64,000 nucleotides of DNA. Source: Buttiauxella agrestis (GTDB lineage Bacteria; Pseudomonadota; Gammaproteobacteria; Enterobacterales; Enterobacteriaceae). Every line of letters starts with the position of its first letter. The stretch's first letter is position 1. The translations under genes and the position numbers were made by a program. A model generated the notes under the pieces. That model was not told where the DNA came from. It saw only the letters and a program-made list of their open reading frames with translations, and made no database searches. Below, in pieces: positions 19,008-29,075 of this stretch. The stretch is taken from NCBI RefSeq assembly GCF_900446255.1, contig NZ_UIGI01000001.1:4056763-4120762 (forward strand), read 5' to 3'.

Positions 19008-19509
19008 TCACATTCTTGACGCTAAAGTAACAAAGTATTCACCTTCTGTCCATATTGGTTTTGATTGAAATCATTAAACCCGGCACATTTTAACAACATT
19101 ACAGAAATGACGTTTCAAAGTTGTAACCTTGCACAAATGTCACATTTACTCACATGCAGACGCATTTAACTTTTACGAAACAGCAAAAAGTGCCTTTTCT
19201 TGCAAATTGAACCGATTCATCAGTTTAAAATATGAATATTAATTCAACGTTCTCGCTTAAATTGAAGAAATAACACGCGAAATAAATAACGTGATCGATC
19301 TGACGATTGATTTCTTTTTATTCAACTCGTCACGACAAGAATAGAAAGCAGGTGCAAACACTGGCGCTTACCACTATTCTTTGCGCTGCGGAAGTCTGGT
19401 TTGCAAAATACTGGAATTAAAAACCGTAAAATAAAGACTACACATTACGGAATCACAAACTTACAGAGGCGCGTTCAGCGCCCTGAATATGACCACATGA
19501 GGTTAAACG
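19008..19509. other. Divergent regulatory gap between pdhR and aroP
   Basis: About 500 bp of AT-rich DNA without a convincing gene. It should carry the aroP promoters. E. coli aroP is controlled by TyrR, but I found no clear TGTAAA-N6-TTTACA box. Partial motifs around 19120-19150 are too weak to call. Confidence 0.5.
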
Positions 19510-20868
19510 ATGGAACAAGGCGACACGCTTAAACGCGGCCTTAAAAACCGCCATATACAGCTCATCGCGCTGGGTGGAGCAATTGGGACAGGCCTGTTTC
19601 TTGGCAGTGCGTCTGTTATCCAGTCCGCCGGACCAGGGATTATTCTTGGTTACGCGATTGCAGGCTTTATTGCCTTCTTGATCATGCGTCAGTTAGGCGA
19701 AATGGTCGTTGAAGAGCCTGTGGCAGGTTCATTTAGCCACTTTGCTTACAAATATTGGGGCGGTTTCGCCGGTTTCGCTTCTGGCTGGAACTACTGGGTG
19801 CTGTATGTATTAGTTGCCATGGCAGAATTAACCGCCGTCGGTAAATACATTCAATTCTGGTATCCGGAAATCCCAACCTGGGCTTCTGCTGCTGTTTTCT
19901 TTGTCGTGATCAACGCCATCAACCTGACTAACGTAAAAGTGTTTGGTGAGATGGAGTTTTGGTTCGCCATTATTAAAGTCATCGCTGTTGTTGCCATGAT
20001 TGTGTTTGGTGCCTGGTTGCTGTTTGGCGGCCATGCTGGCCCGCAGGCGACTGTGCGTAACCTTTGGGAACAAGGCGGGTTCTTGCCACATGGCTGGACC
20101 GGGCTGGTGATGATGATGGCAATTATCATGTTCTCCTTCGGTGGACTTGAACTGGTGGGGATTACTGCTGCCGAAGCCGATAACCCGCAGGTCAGTATCC
20201 CTAAAGCGACCAATCAGGTTATCTACCGTATTCTGATTTTCTATGTGGGCTCCCTGGCAGTTCTGCTGTCTCTGATGCCGTGGACTCGCGTTACCGCTGA
20301 TACCAGCCCGTTCGTACTGATCTTCCACGAACTGGGTGATACTTTTGTCGCAAACGCGCTCAACGTGGTCGTGCTGACCGCCGCACTGTCCGTTTATAAC
20401 AGCTGTGTTTACTGCAACAGCCGTATGCTGTTTGGTCTGGCTCAGCAAGGCAATGCGCCGAAAGCATTCCAGAAAGTCGATAAGCGTGGCGTGCCGGTTA
20501 ACACCATCCTGGTTTCTGCGCTCTTCACCGCACTGTGTGTACTGATCAACTATCTGGCACCCGCAGAAGCCTTTGGTTTGCTGATGGCGCTGGTTGTCTC
20601 TGCACTGGTGATTAACTGGGCGATGATTAGCCTTGCGCACATCAAGTTCCGTCGTGCAAAACAGCAACAAGGTGTGAAGACTCGCTTCCCAGCGCTGTTC
20701 TACCCGATGGGTAACTACCTTTGCCTGCTGTTTATGGCGGCGGTGCTGGTTATCATGGCAATCACCCCAGGCATGGCCATCTCCGTATGGCTAATTCCGG
20801 TTTGGGTTGTGATCCTCGGCATTGGTTATTTCATCAAACAGAAAAACCTGAAAAGCGTTAAAGCGTAA
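19510..20868 (+). CDS. aroP: Aromatic amino acid permease AroP
   Basis: A 452-aa inner-membrane proton symporter of the amino acid-polyamine-organocation superfamily that imports Phe, Tyr and Trp. About 12 hydrophobic segments are visible. The start (LKRGLKNRHIQLIALGGAIGTGLFLGSA) carries the family substrate-binding loop GAIGTGLF in TM1, and the segment FSFGGLELVGITAAEA in TM6 is typical. It is close in length to E. coli AroP (457 aa). A strong terminator follows. Confidence 0.96.
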   Translation: MEQGDTLKRGLKNRHIQLIALGGAIGTGLFLGSASVIQSAGPGIILGYAIAGFIAFLIMRQLGEMVVEEPVAGSFSHFAYKYWGGFAGFASGWNYWVLYVLVAMAELTAVGKYIQFWYPEIPTWASAAVFFVVINAINLTNVKVFGEMEFWFAIIKVIAVVAMIVFGAWLLFGGHAGPQATVRNLWEQGGFLPHGWTGLVMMMAIIMFSFGGLELVGITAAEADNPQVSIPKATNQVIYRILIFYVGSLAVLLSLMPWTRVTADTSPFVLIFHELGDTFVANALNVVVLTAALSVYNSCVYCNSRMLFGLAQQGNAPKAFQKVDKRGVPVNTILVSALFTALCVLINYLAPAEAFGLLMALVVSALVINWAMISLAHIKFRRAKQQQGVKTRFPALFYPMGNYLCLLFMAAVLVIMAITPGMAISVWLIPVWVVILGIGYFIKQKNLKSVKA

Positions 20869-20883
20869 TTCTCTCTTCTGCTA

Positions 20884-20925
20884 AAAGCGCCCCGATCGAG
20901 CCTTCGCTCATCGGGGCGCTTTGTT
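20884..20925 (+). terminator. Rho-independent terminator after aroP
   Basis: A perfect 13-bp stem (AAAGCGCCCCGAT at 20884-20896 with ATCGGGGCGCTTT at 20910-20922), with a short T-rich end. It separates aroP from the GPH/GH43 unit. Confidence 0.85.
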
Positions 20926-21045
20926 ATCTGCCTCACATTTCACCCTCGATGGCAGGATCGTCCATCTCTGTGACGGTTCTCTGCTGTGCAATTCCGACTT
21001 ATTCTGCCAATACTCTTGTCCATATACTGGTCAGGAGCATTTCCA

Positions 21046-22446
21046 ATGGAAAGCGGCAAATTATCTATTAAAGAAAAGATTGGCTACGGAATGGGTGACG
21101 CCGGGTGCAACATCATCTTCGGCGCCATTATGTTGTTTGTTAACTATTTTTATACCGACATTTTTGGGCTCGCCCCAGCACTAGTGGGAGTTATGTTACT
21201 TTCCATCAGAGTGATTGATGCGATAACCGACCCTATTATGGGTGCGATTGCTGACAGAACTCAGACCCGATGGGGGCGTTTTCGTCCATGGATTTTGTGG
21301 ATGGCGGCACCCTTTGCCTTCTTCAGTTACCTGATGTTTACCACGCCTGACTGGGCTTACAGCAGCAAAGTTATCTATGCGTTTGTCACTTACTTCCTGC
21401 TTTCATTAACCTATACCGCAATCAACATTCCCTATTGCTCACTGGGAAGCGTGATTACCAACGATCCGAAAGAACGCGTGGCCTGCCAGTCGTATCGCTT
21501 TGTCATGGTTGGCATTGCGACGTTGATTCTTTCGCTTTCCCTGTTGCCGATGGTTGACTGGTTCGGCGGCGGTGATAAAGCCAAAGGCTATCAGATGGCG
21601 ATGGGCATTCTGGCGGTGCTCGGAATGTGCATGTTCCTGTTCTGTTTCTCCACCGTCAGAGAACGTGTTCGCCCGGCGGTACCGAGCAATGATGACCTGA
21701 AAGCTGACCTCAAAGATGTGTGGAAAAACGACCAGTGGGTGCGCATCCTGCTTCTGACGCTGTGCAATGTCTGCCCTGGTTTTATCCGCATGGCGGCAAC
21801 CATGTACTACGTCACCTGGGTAATGGGCCAAAGCACCAGCTTCGCCACCTTGTTTATTAGCCTTGGCGTGGTTGGCATGATGGGCGGCAGTATGCTGGCG
21901 AAAGTCCTGACTGACCGCATCTGCAAACTGAAAGTGTTCTTCTGGACCAACATCGTCCTGGCGATTTTCTCCAGCGGTTTCTACTTCCTCGACCCGCACG
22001 CCACCACACTGATTGTGGTGATGTACTTCCTGCTCAATATCCTGCACCAAATCCCGTCGCCGCTGCACTGGTCGCTGATGGCTGACGTTGATGACTACGG
22101 CGAGTGGAAAACCGGGAAACGCATCACCGGTATCAGCTTCTCGGGGAACTTATTCTTCCTGAAATTAGGGCTGGCGATTGCCGGAGCCATGGTCGGTTTC
22201 CTGCTTTCCTGGTACGGTTACGATGCGGGCGCGAAACAACAAAGCCCTGAATCAATTAACGGTATTGTGATGTTGTTTACCATCATCCCAGGCGTTGGGT
22301 ACCTGATTACCGCAGGCGTAGTGCGTCTGTTAAAAGTTGACCGCGAAATGATGCAGCGTATTCAGGCAGACCTGGAAAAGCGTCGCATCAACTACCGCGA
22401 ATTGAATGAATATCACGACAGCAAACCTGTTGAAGCCAAACTTTAA
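21046..22446 (+). CDS. GPH-family sugar/glycoside:cation symporter
   Basis: A 466-aa inner-membrane transporter with about 12 hydrophobic segments. The start (KLSIKEKIGYGMGDAGCNIIF) and the motif RTQTRWGRFRPWILW in the first cytoplasmic loop are hallmarks of the glycoside-pentoside-hexuronide:cation symporters, such as MelB and the YagG/XynP-like xyloside carriers. ATG 21046 is chosen over upstream codons because of AGGAG 8 nt before it and because the family N-terminus begins there. The GH43 gene follows 9 bp later, so the substrate is probably a pentose-containing oligosaccharide. E. coli K-12 has no gene here between aroP and ampE. Confidence 0.9.
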   Translation: MESGKLSIKEKIGYGMGDAGCNIIFGAIMLFVNYFYTDIFGLAPALVGVMLLSIRVIDAITDPIMGAIADRTQTRWGRFRPWILWMAAPFAFFSYLMFTTPDWAYSSKVIYAFVTYFLLSLTYTAINIPYCSLGSVITNDPKERVACQSYRFVMVGIATLILSLSLLPMVDWFGGGDKAKGYQMAMGILAVLGMCMFLFCFSTVRERVRPAVPSNDDLKADLKDVWKNDQWVRILLLTLCNVCPGFIRMAATMYYVTWVMGQSTSFATLFISLGVVGMMGGSMLAKVLTDRICKLKVFFWTNIVLAIFSSGFYFLDPHATTLIVVMYFLLNILHQIPSPLHWSLMADVDDYGEWKTGKRITGISFSGNLFFLKLGLAIAGAMVGFLLSWYGYDAGAKQQSPESINGIVMLFTIIPGVGYLITAGVVRLLKVDREMMQRIQADLEKRRINYRELNEYHDSKPVEAKL

Positions 22447-22455
22447 GGAAGCGTT

Positions 22456-23412
22456 ATGAACCAGGAGCAATGGCCTAATCCCTTTATTGAGCAACGCGCT
22501 GACCCGTTTATTTTGCAGCACGGCGATGGTTACTACTTTATTGCGTCTGTGCCGGAATACGACAGGCTTGAGATTCGCTACGCGCCAACGTTGAATGAGT
22601 TGCCCAATGCGCAACCCTCCGTGGTGTGGCGCAAGCCAGAAAGCGGCCCCATGAGTAAACTGATTTGGGCGCCGGAACTGCATCATATCAACGGCAAGTG
22701 GTACATCTATTTTGCCGCGACCCATACGCAAGAGCTGGACAGTCTCAATATGTTCCAGCACCGGATGTTTGCCCTGGAATGTGAGGACGCAGACCCGCTC
22801 ACCGGGAAATGGGCAGAAAAAGGCCAGGTGAAAACGCAGTTCGACAGCTTCTGTCTAGATGCCACAACCTTCAATCATCAGGGCAAGCAGTGGTATTTAT
22901 GGGCGCAGAAAGACCCCGACATTGCCGGTAATTCGAATATCTATCTGGCCGAACTGGAAACGCCGTGGGCTATCAAAGGCACGCCGGTGATGTTGAGTAA
23001 GCCCGAGCTGGACTGGGAATGCAGAGGATTTCTGGTTAATGAAGGTCCGGCTGTTGTGGTTCACGGCGATAAACTGTTTGTCAGCTATTCAGCCAGCGCC
23101 ACCGACGAAAATTACTGTATTGGCCTGTTGTGGATAGACCTGAAAGCTGACCCGACTCAGGCTGAAAACTGGCATAAATCACCGCAGCCAGTGTTTGTCA
23201 CCAGCTACGAAAACAAGCAGTTTGGGCCGGGCCATAACAGCTTTACCCAAACCAAAGACGGGAAAGATGTGCTGGTGTATCACGCCCGGAATTACACCGA
23301 GATTGAAGGCGATCCGCTGTATGACCCGAATCGCCATACGCGCCTGAAAACAATCGAATGGGATGAAAACGGTATGCCAGTGTTTGGCATACCGCCTGCT
23401 GATAATCGCTAA
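22456..23412 (+). CDS. Glycoside hydrolase family 43 enzyme, probably xylosidase or arabinosidase
   Basis: A 318-aa five-bladed propeller hydrolase. The three GH43 acidic residues can be placed: base Asp16 in RADPF, the pKa-modulating Asp135 in CLDATTF and the general acid Glu196 in NEGPAV. There is no signal peptide, so it would act in the cytoplasm on what the adjacent GPH transporter imports. GH43 includes beta-xylosidases, alpha-arabinofuranosidases and arabinanases, and the exact specificity cannot be read from sequence alone. No dedicated regulator sits beside it. Confidence 0.9.
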   Translation: MNQEQWPNPFIEQRADPFILQHGDGYYFIASVPEYDRLEIRYAPTLNELPNAQPSVVWRKPESGPMSKLIWAPELHHINGKWYIYFAATHTQELDSLNMFQHRMFALECEDADPLTGKWAEKGQVKTQFDSFCLDATTFNHQGKQWYLWAQKDPDIAGNSNIYLAELETPWAIKGTPVMLSKPELDWECRGFLVNEGPAVVVHGDKLFVSYSASATDENYCIGLLWIDLKADPTQAENWHKSPQPVFVTSYENKQFGPGHNSFTQTKDGKDVLVYHARNYTEIEGDPLYDPNRHTRLKTIEWDENGMPVFGIPPADNR

Positions 23413-23420
23413 CTTACGCG

Positions 23421-23444
23421 GCGCTCTGGGCTATACCAGAGTGC
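23421..23444. terminator. Possible hairpin between GH43 gene and ampE
   Basis: GCGCTCTGG (23421-23429) pairs with CCAGAGTGC (23436-23444), with one G-U pair, between convergent genes. There is no T run on either side, so its terminator function is uncertain. Confidence 0.4.
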
Positions 23445-24285
23445 CGTAAATAGTCAGCAAGGCCACCACCACCAAAATCACCAATGACGTTTTCTTCGCC
23501 ATCGAAACTGCGGCTTTCGGCGTTTTGATTTTATCGAGATGCGGTTCGCGGGCGAGTGAATACTGAGCCAGTTGCGTTAATACCTGATACTGCGAGGTAT
23601 GCCTGTCCGCCAGTGAAGCAAACCATGCGGGTAGCGCTCTTTCACCGTGGCCAAGTAACGCATACGCAACGCCAAACAGGCGTACCGGGATCCAGTCCAG
23701 AATATGCAAAATGGCATCAATCCCTGAGTGCAAACGTTCTTGCGGGGAATGGTGGCGAGCAAGCCAGGTTTGCCACGCGCGTAAGAAAGCATAGCCCGCC
23801 AGCGTGACCGGCCCCCACACACCGCCGACAATAAACCAAAAAAGCGGAGCCAGATAAAAACGGAAGTTAATCCACAGCAGCGCGTTTTGCAGTTCCTTCA
23901 GATATTCACGTTCGTCGCAATCTGGTGGGATCCCGTGAATAAGCGTCAGTTCGCTCGCCATCGCGTCGCGTGCGTGGCTGTCGTCATGACTCGCTGCCTG
24001 CAAATAAGCATGGTAATGCAGACGTACCTGGCCTGCGCCAATACACAATACGCCAAGCGCAATCCAGAAAACTAACAACGGGACATTAAAGAACAGGCCC
24101 TGAAGCGCACGGATGCACAGGAAAACCACCAGCATACACACAGCGGTCATCAGGATTGTGCGCATCAACGAAAAGTGTTTTACCCGCCGAAAAAGCGCTT
24201 CCAGACGGTGATCTAACTGCCAGTGTTCGCCAAGCTTGAACAGCCGCTCCCAAATCATCACCAGCAGCAATGTAAACAGCGTCAT
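23431..24285 (-). CDS. ampE: AmpE, inner-membrane protein
   Basis: A 284-aa integral membrane protein, the same length as E. coli AmpE and similar throughout ([47 protein letters not shown]). Several hydrophobic segments lie at about 40-90, 145-170 and at the C-terminus. The ampDE operon was described as a sensor of beta-lactamase induction, with AmpE possibly a membrane accessory. The precise role is unclear. It overlaps ampD by 4 bp (ATGA). Confidence 0.95.
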   Translation of the reverse strand: MTLFTLLLVMIWERLFKLGEHWQLDHRLEALFRRVKHFSLMRTILMTAVCMLVVFLCIRALQGLFFNVPLLVFWIALGVLCIGAGQVRLHYHAYLQAASHDDSHARDAMASELTLIHGIPPDCDEREYLKELQNALLWINFRFYLAPLFWFIVGGVWGPVTLAGYAFLRAWQTWLARHHSPQERLHSGIDAILHILDWIPVRLFGVAYALLGHGERALPAWFASLADRHTSQYQVLTQLAQYSLAREPHLDKIKTPKAAVSMAKKTSLVILVVVALLTIYGTLV

Positions 24286-24845
24286 TTCATCTCCTTATTT
24301 GACGTTACCTCGACCGAATGGCGAAAACGCGCCCAGTCAAATGCAGGACCAGGGTCAGTTTTACGCTCCGGTGCAATATCACAATGTCCCGTCATATGAT
24401 CAGCAATTGCCGGCCAGGCGTGAACCAGGGTATCAGCAATCGCGGTAAGCTGTTGATATTGTTTATCAGTATAGGGCAGCGTATCGGTGCCCTCCAGCTC
24501 AATACCAATGGAAAAATCGTTGCAGCGCTCGCGCCCCTGGTACAAAGAAACACCAGCATGCCAAGCTCGCTTATCGAAAGGAACATACTGCACGATTTCA
24601 CCATCACGGCGAATAAGACAATGCGCTGAAACTCGCAGATGTGCGATACCCGCGAAGTACGGATGAGCTTCAGCGTCCAGTGTTCCGGTAAACAACGCAT
24701 CAATCCATGGCCCACCAAATTCACCAGGTGGCAGACTGATGTTATGCACCACCAGCAGCGAAGGTGTTTCATCCTCCGGTCGGCAATCGAAATGTGGGGA
24801 AGGAACGTGCTTTACACCCACCAGCCAGCCGTTTTTTAGCTGCAT
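24282..24845 (-). CDS. ampD: 1,6-anhydro-N-acetylmuramyl-L-alanine amidase AmpD
   Basis: A cytosolic zinc amidase of peptidoglycan recycling that cuts the peptide from anhydro-MurNAc. Its loss raises AmpC beta-lactamase. At 187 aa it has the amidase_2 zinc ligands visible in LLVVHNIS (His), MTGHCDIAP (His) and [10 protein letters not shown] (Asp). The start at 24845 ([18 protein letters not shown]) has AAGGAG upstream. It is first in ampDE and divergent from nadC with 82 bp between. Confidence 0.95.
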   Translation of the reverse strand: MQLKNGWLVGVKHVPSPHFDCRPEDETPSLLVVHNISLPPGEFGGPWIDALFTGTLDAEAHPYFAGIAHLRVSAHCLIRRDGEIVQYVPFDKRAWHAGVSLYQGRERCNDFSIGIELEGTDTLPYTDKQYQQLTAIADTLVHAWPAIADHMTGHCDIAPERKTDPGPAFDWARFRHSVEVTSNKEMK

Positions 24846-24888
24846 TCGCGGTCTCCTTAGAGTGGTACTTGAGGTCGCATCAATGTAG

Positions 24889-25818
<930 letters not shown>

Positions 25819-26007
25819 TTCCTGATAGGCAGAGGACGAAAAAAACCTCTGCCTTTTTCTTCTTCTTTCGTCACTGCTCGCATTTTCTTTGTGACTTTCT
25901 GCAAACCCATTAAAACCCCTGGAACCCTGCTTCCTGATACCTGAAATCGCCCTCGCCTGAGTGTTTTAAACGGAGCAAAGTGCCGCCATCTCAACCAGGA
26001 GCGGCAC

Positions 26008-26457
26008 ATGAACAAACAACAAGGATTCACACTTATTGAGCTGATGGTCGTCATCGGCATTATTGCGATTCTTAGCGCCATCGGTATTCCTGCTTATCAG
26101 GGTTACTTACGCAAAGCTGCGCTCACCGACATGTTGCAAACCTTTGTCCCTTATCGCACCGCGGTAGAGCTTTGTGCGATTGAACGAGGGGGAATCAGTG
26201 AATGCGATGCGGGCAGCAATGGTATTCCCTCGCCGAAAACCACGCGCTACGTGAGCGGTATGAGCATTGAACAAGGCGTTATCACACTTACAGGACAAGA
26301 AAGCCTGAACGGGCTAACCGTTTCGCTAACTCCCCGCTGGAGTGATGCGGAAGGTGTGGAGGGTTGGTCACGAACATGTGCTGCAACCAACGGTGGTTCC
26401 CTCCAACAATCATGCGAAGAAGTGTTCCGCTTTGATAACAATCAGGCGGTAAATTAA
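26008..26457 (+). CDS. ppdD: Type IV prepilin PpdD
   Basis: A 149-aa major pilin of the type IVa family. The prepilin leader MNKQQG is followed by mature FTLIELMVVIGIIAIL with the conserved Glu5, the signature for prepilin peptidase cleavage and methylation. The C-terminal half has Cys pairs typical of the pilin disulfide loop. It is followed within 3 bp by hofB. In K-12 these genes are silent under standard growth; whether a pilus is made here is not known, and the other pil/hof genes are outside the window. Confidence 0.95.
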   Translation: MNKQQGFTLIELMVVIGIIAILSAIGIPAYQGYLRKAALTDMLQTFVPYRTAVELCAIERGGISECDAGSNGIPSPKTTRYVSGMSIEQGVITLTGQESLNGLTVSLTPRWSDAEGVEGWSRTCAATNGGSLQQSCEEVFRFDNNQAVN

Positions 26458-26460
26458 GCC

Positions 26461-27840
26461 ATGATCAATCAACAGATCCTCGCACTCTGTAACCAGTATC
26501 AGGCGTTATTGCTTGCAGAAGATCCCGCGCTGCATATCGCTATTGCCCCGAACCCACCGGCTCAGTTCTTTGAGGCTTTACGTTTCATCTGCGATAAACC
26601 GGTCAACGTCGAATACTGGCCGACTGAGCAACTCGAAAAAGCCCGACATTCACGACTGCCAACCAGCCCGGATGAACCGCAAGAAAACACGGCTCCAGTG
26701 GTACAACTGCTACAGGAAACGCTGCTAAAAGCGATACAACTGAGAGCATCAGATATTCACTTTGAACCCATGGAGCAAGGGTATCAGATTCGTTTTCGTG
26801 TCGATGGCGTGTTGCAATTACAGCCCCTGCTGCCCACGCATCTGGCTGCACCGCTAACCGCACGGCTAAAGGTTTTAGGTAATCTTGATATCGCGGAGCG
26901 TCGACTTCCGCAGGACGGGCAAATGACGATAGAAATTGAGCAACATAAATGTTCATTTCGCATCGCAACCTTGCCGGTCTATCACGGCGAAAAAGTCGTC
27001 TTACGTTTAATGTCGCAGACAGAACAAACTTTCGAGTTAACGCAATTGGGCATGTCGCCTGATGATTGCGCCCGATTTCAGCGCGCACTCGCCAATCCAC
27101 AAGGAATGATTCTGGTCACTGGTCCCACAGGAAGTGGAAAAACCATCACGCTTTACAGCGCTTTAAAAATCCTCAACCAAATATCGAGCAATGTGTGTAG
27201 CGTTGAAGACCCGATAGAAATCCCTATGCATGGGCTTAATCAAACGCAAATTAACAGTAAAGCGGGACTGAGTTTTCAGAGCGTATTACGCGCATTACTG
27301 CGCCAGGACCCGGATATCATCATGGTGGGTGAAATCCGGGATGGCGATACAGCAGAGATAGCTATCAAAGCCGCACAAACCGGGCATCTGGTGCTTTCAA
27401 CGTTGCATACCAATTCCACGGCTGAAACTGTCGTGCGGCTTGAACAAATGGGCGTAGAGCGCTGGATGCTGGCTTCTGCGTTAAACATCGTGGTGGCGCA
27501 ACGCTTAGTACGTAAACTCTGTCCTCACTGCAAGCAGCAACTCCCTGATGACATCATTCTTCCCTCAACACTTTGGGGAAAAGCTCTGCCCCATTGGCGG
27601 GCGGTTGGCTGTAAAAGGTGTTATTGCGGTTTCTACGGTCGAAGCGCTTTGTTTGAAATACTCCTTGTCGACCCTTCTCTACAATCAGCGATCGCTCAGG
27701 GCATTTCTGCAACTGAGATTGAGACCCTGGCACGCCAACTTGGTATGAAAACCCTTTTCGAAAGTGGCTGCGAGGCTGTGGAACAAGGGCTCACGACCCT
27801 AGAGGAACTGTACCGGGTACTTGGTGTTCCCCATGGCTAA
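26461..27840 (+). CDS. hofB: Type IV pilus assembly ATPase HofB (PilB/GspE family)
   Basis: A 459-aa secretion ATPase that powers pilin polymerisation. It shows the Walker A motif GPTGSGKT (about 221-228), the Asp box (RQDPDIIMVGEIRD), the His box (TGHLVLSTLHTN) and a C-terminal zinc site with CPHC and CKRCYC. It is shorter at the N-terminus than PilB of Pseudomonas, as is E. coli HofB (461 aa). The stop overlaps the hofC start. Confidence 0.95.
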   Translation: MINQQILALCNQYQALLLAEDPALHIAIAPNPPAQFFEALRFICDKPVNVEYWPTEQLEKARHSRLPTSPDEPQENTAPVVQLLQETLLKAIQLRASDIHFEPMEQGYQIRFRVDGVLQLQPLLPTHLAAPLTARLKVLGNLDIAERRLPQDGQMTIEIEQHKCSFRIATLPVYHGEKVVLRLMSQTEQTFELTQLGMSPDDCARFQRALANPQGMILVTGPTGSGKTITLYSALKILNQISSNVCSVEDPIEIPMHGLNQTQINSKAGLSFQSVLRALLRQDPDIIMVGEIRDGDTAEIAIKAAQTGHLVLSTLHTNSTAETVVRLEQMGVERWMLASALNIVVAQRLVRKLCPHCKQQLPDDIILPSTLWGKALPHWRAVGCKRCYCGFYGRSALFEILLVDPSLQSAIAQGISATEIETLARQLGMKTLFESGCEAVEQGLTTLEELYRVLGVPHG

Positions 27841-29038
27841 GTTTGTCCTCTGGCGCTGGAAAGCCGTCGATCAGCATGGCCAGATGCAACAAGGCGCTTT
27901 GCTGGCTGATGATGCGGTCTCCGTTAGTGATCAATTGCTTAATGCCAATCTTCAACTTTTTCAGTTGCGAAAAATATCCAGTGTTCGCCGCGGTTGCTGG
28001 CATATCCAGCAAAAAATCCAGGTTTTTCGCCAACTCGCCACACTGCTTCAGGCGGGAATATCATTATCTGACGGGCTGCTGCTCATAGCCCAGCAACATC
28101 CATTCGATGAATGGCGAGCGCTGCTGAAAGACCTGGAACAACGCGTATCCAACGGTATTCCCTTTTCCTCAGCATTACAGCAATGGCCGGGCATTTTCCC
28201 CGCACTCTTTATTGCTCTTATTCATATTGGTGAGTTAACAGGGAAGCTGGATGAGTGCTGTAAACGGCTGGTTGACCAGCAAGAAAAGCTCTACCGGCTG
28301 CGCAAGAAAGTGATGAAAGCACTGCGATACCCACTGTTTATTATGGTAGTCGCGTTGGTAGTGACGGTCGGAATGATGGGTTTTGTACTGCCTGAGTTTG
28401 CCAATATCTACCGCTCATTCAATGCTCCATTACCGGCAATTACACTGGCTGTAATGGCTGTTTCGCATTGGGTAACGACGCAAGGCGTATGGTGGTTGCT
28501 GGCAGGTAGTGCTCTCGTTTCTAGTAGTTATTTCATACGAAAGAAAAAGCCACACTGGCAAGAATATGAACAGAAACTGTTGCTGCGTATTCCCCTGGTT
28601 GCCCCCCTTTGGCGAGGGCAAATTCTAAGTCAAATCTACACCACATTATCCTTGGCTCAACAGGCAGGGATCCCGCTATTACAAGGCCTCGAAGCGGTTG
28701 AAAACACCCTCACGCAATTGATGTGGAAAAAGGTTATCTCGCAGATAAGCGTCAAAGTGACTGAGGGTATCCCGTTTTGGCATGCGCTCTCACAGAGTGG
28801 AAGCTTTACATCTTTGTGCTGCCAGCTTGTGCGTATTGGGGAGGAATCAGGTGCTTTAGATTTGATGCTGGAAAAACTCGCAACCTGGCATCATAGCCAT
28901 ACCGAAGAACTGGCAGATAACCTTGCCGCTGCTCTTGAGCCAATAATGATGTTAGTTGTGGGAGTGATCATTGGAACGCTGGTCATCGCGATGTATCTGC
29001 CGATTTTCCAGTTAGGAGATGCGATGAGTACAGGATGA
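27833..29038 (+). CDS. hofC: Type IV pilus inner-membrane platform protein HofC (PilC/GspF family)
   Basis: A 401-aa polytopic membrane protein with two GspF domains (about 60-190 and 265-385) and three main hydrophobic segments. Conserved stretches include QLATLLQAGISLSDGLLLIAQQ and RIGEESGALDLMLEKLA. The ATG at 27833 (MAKFVLWRWKAVDQHG) is chosen over the one 4 codons upstream, because E. coli HofC begins at this point. It overlaps hofB by 8 bp, consistent with coupling. Confidence 0.94.
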   Translation: MAKFVLWRWKAVDQHGQMQQGALLADDAVSVSDQLLNANLQLFQLRKISSVRRGCWHIQQKIQVFRQLATLLQAGISLSDGLLLIAQQHPFDEWRALLKDLEQRVSNGIPFSSALQQWPGIFPALFIALIHIGELTGKLDECCKRLVDQQEKLYRLRKKVMKALRYPLFIMVVALVVTVGMMGFVLPEFANIYRSFNAPLPAITLAVMAVSHWVTTQGVWWLLAGSALVSSSYFIRKKKPHWQEYEQKLLLRIPLVAPLWRGQILSQIYTTLSLAQQAGIPLLQGLEAVENTLTQLMWKKVISQISVKVTEGIPFWHALSQSGSFTSLCCQLVRIGEESGALDLMLEKLATWHHSHTEELADNLAAALEPIMMLVVGVIIGTLVIAMYLPIFQLGDAMSTG

Positions 29039-29061
29039 CGGCGTGGGCAAAGCCACGCCGT
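29038..29061. terminator. Hairpin between convergent hofC and guaC
   Basis: ACGGCGTGG (29038-29046) and CCACGCCGT (29053-29061) form a perfect 9-bp stem right after the hofC stop. It lacks a clear T run on either side, so it may be a weak or Rho-assisted terminator for both genes. Confidence 0.5.
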
Positions 29062-29075
29062 ATATCGTCAATAGC

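Noticed and set aside
18928-19011. N-terminal extension of PdhR
   Set aside because: The frame is open, but it would cover the pdhR leader and approach the operator; the internal start has a good ribosome site and the family length.
19100-19200. Possible TyrR boxes upstream of aroP
   Set aside because: Only half-matches to TGTAAA-N6-TTTACA were seen, so they were not called.
20926-21045. A possible CRP site upstream of the GPH transporter
   Set aside because: Only a TGTGA half-site is seen and the second half does not match.
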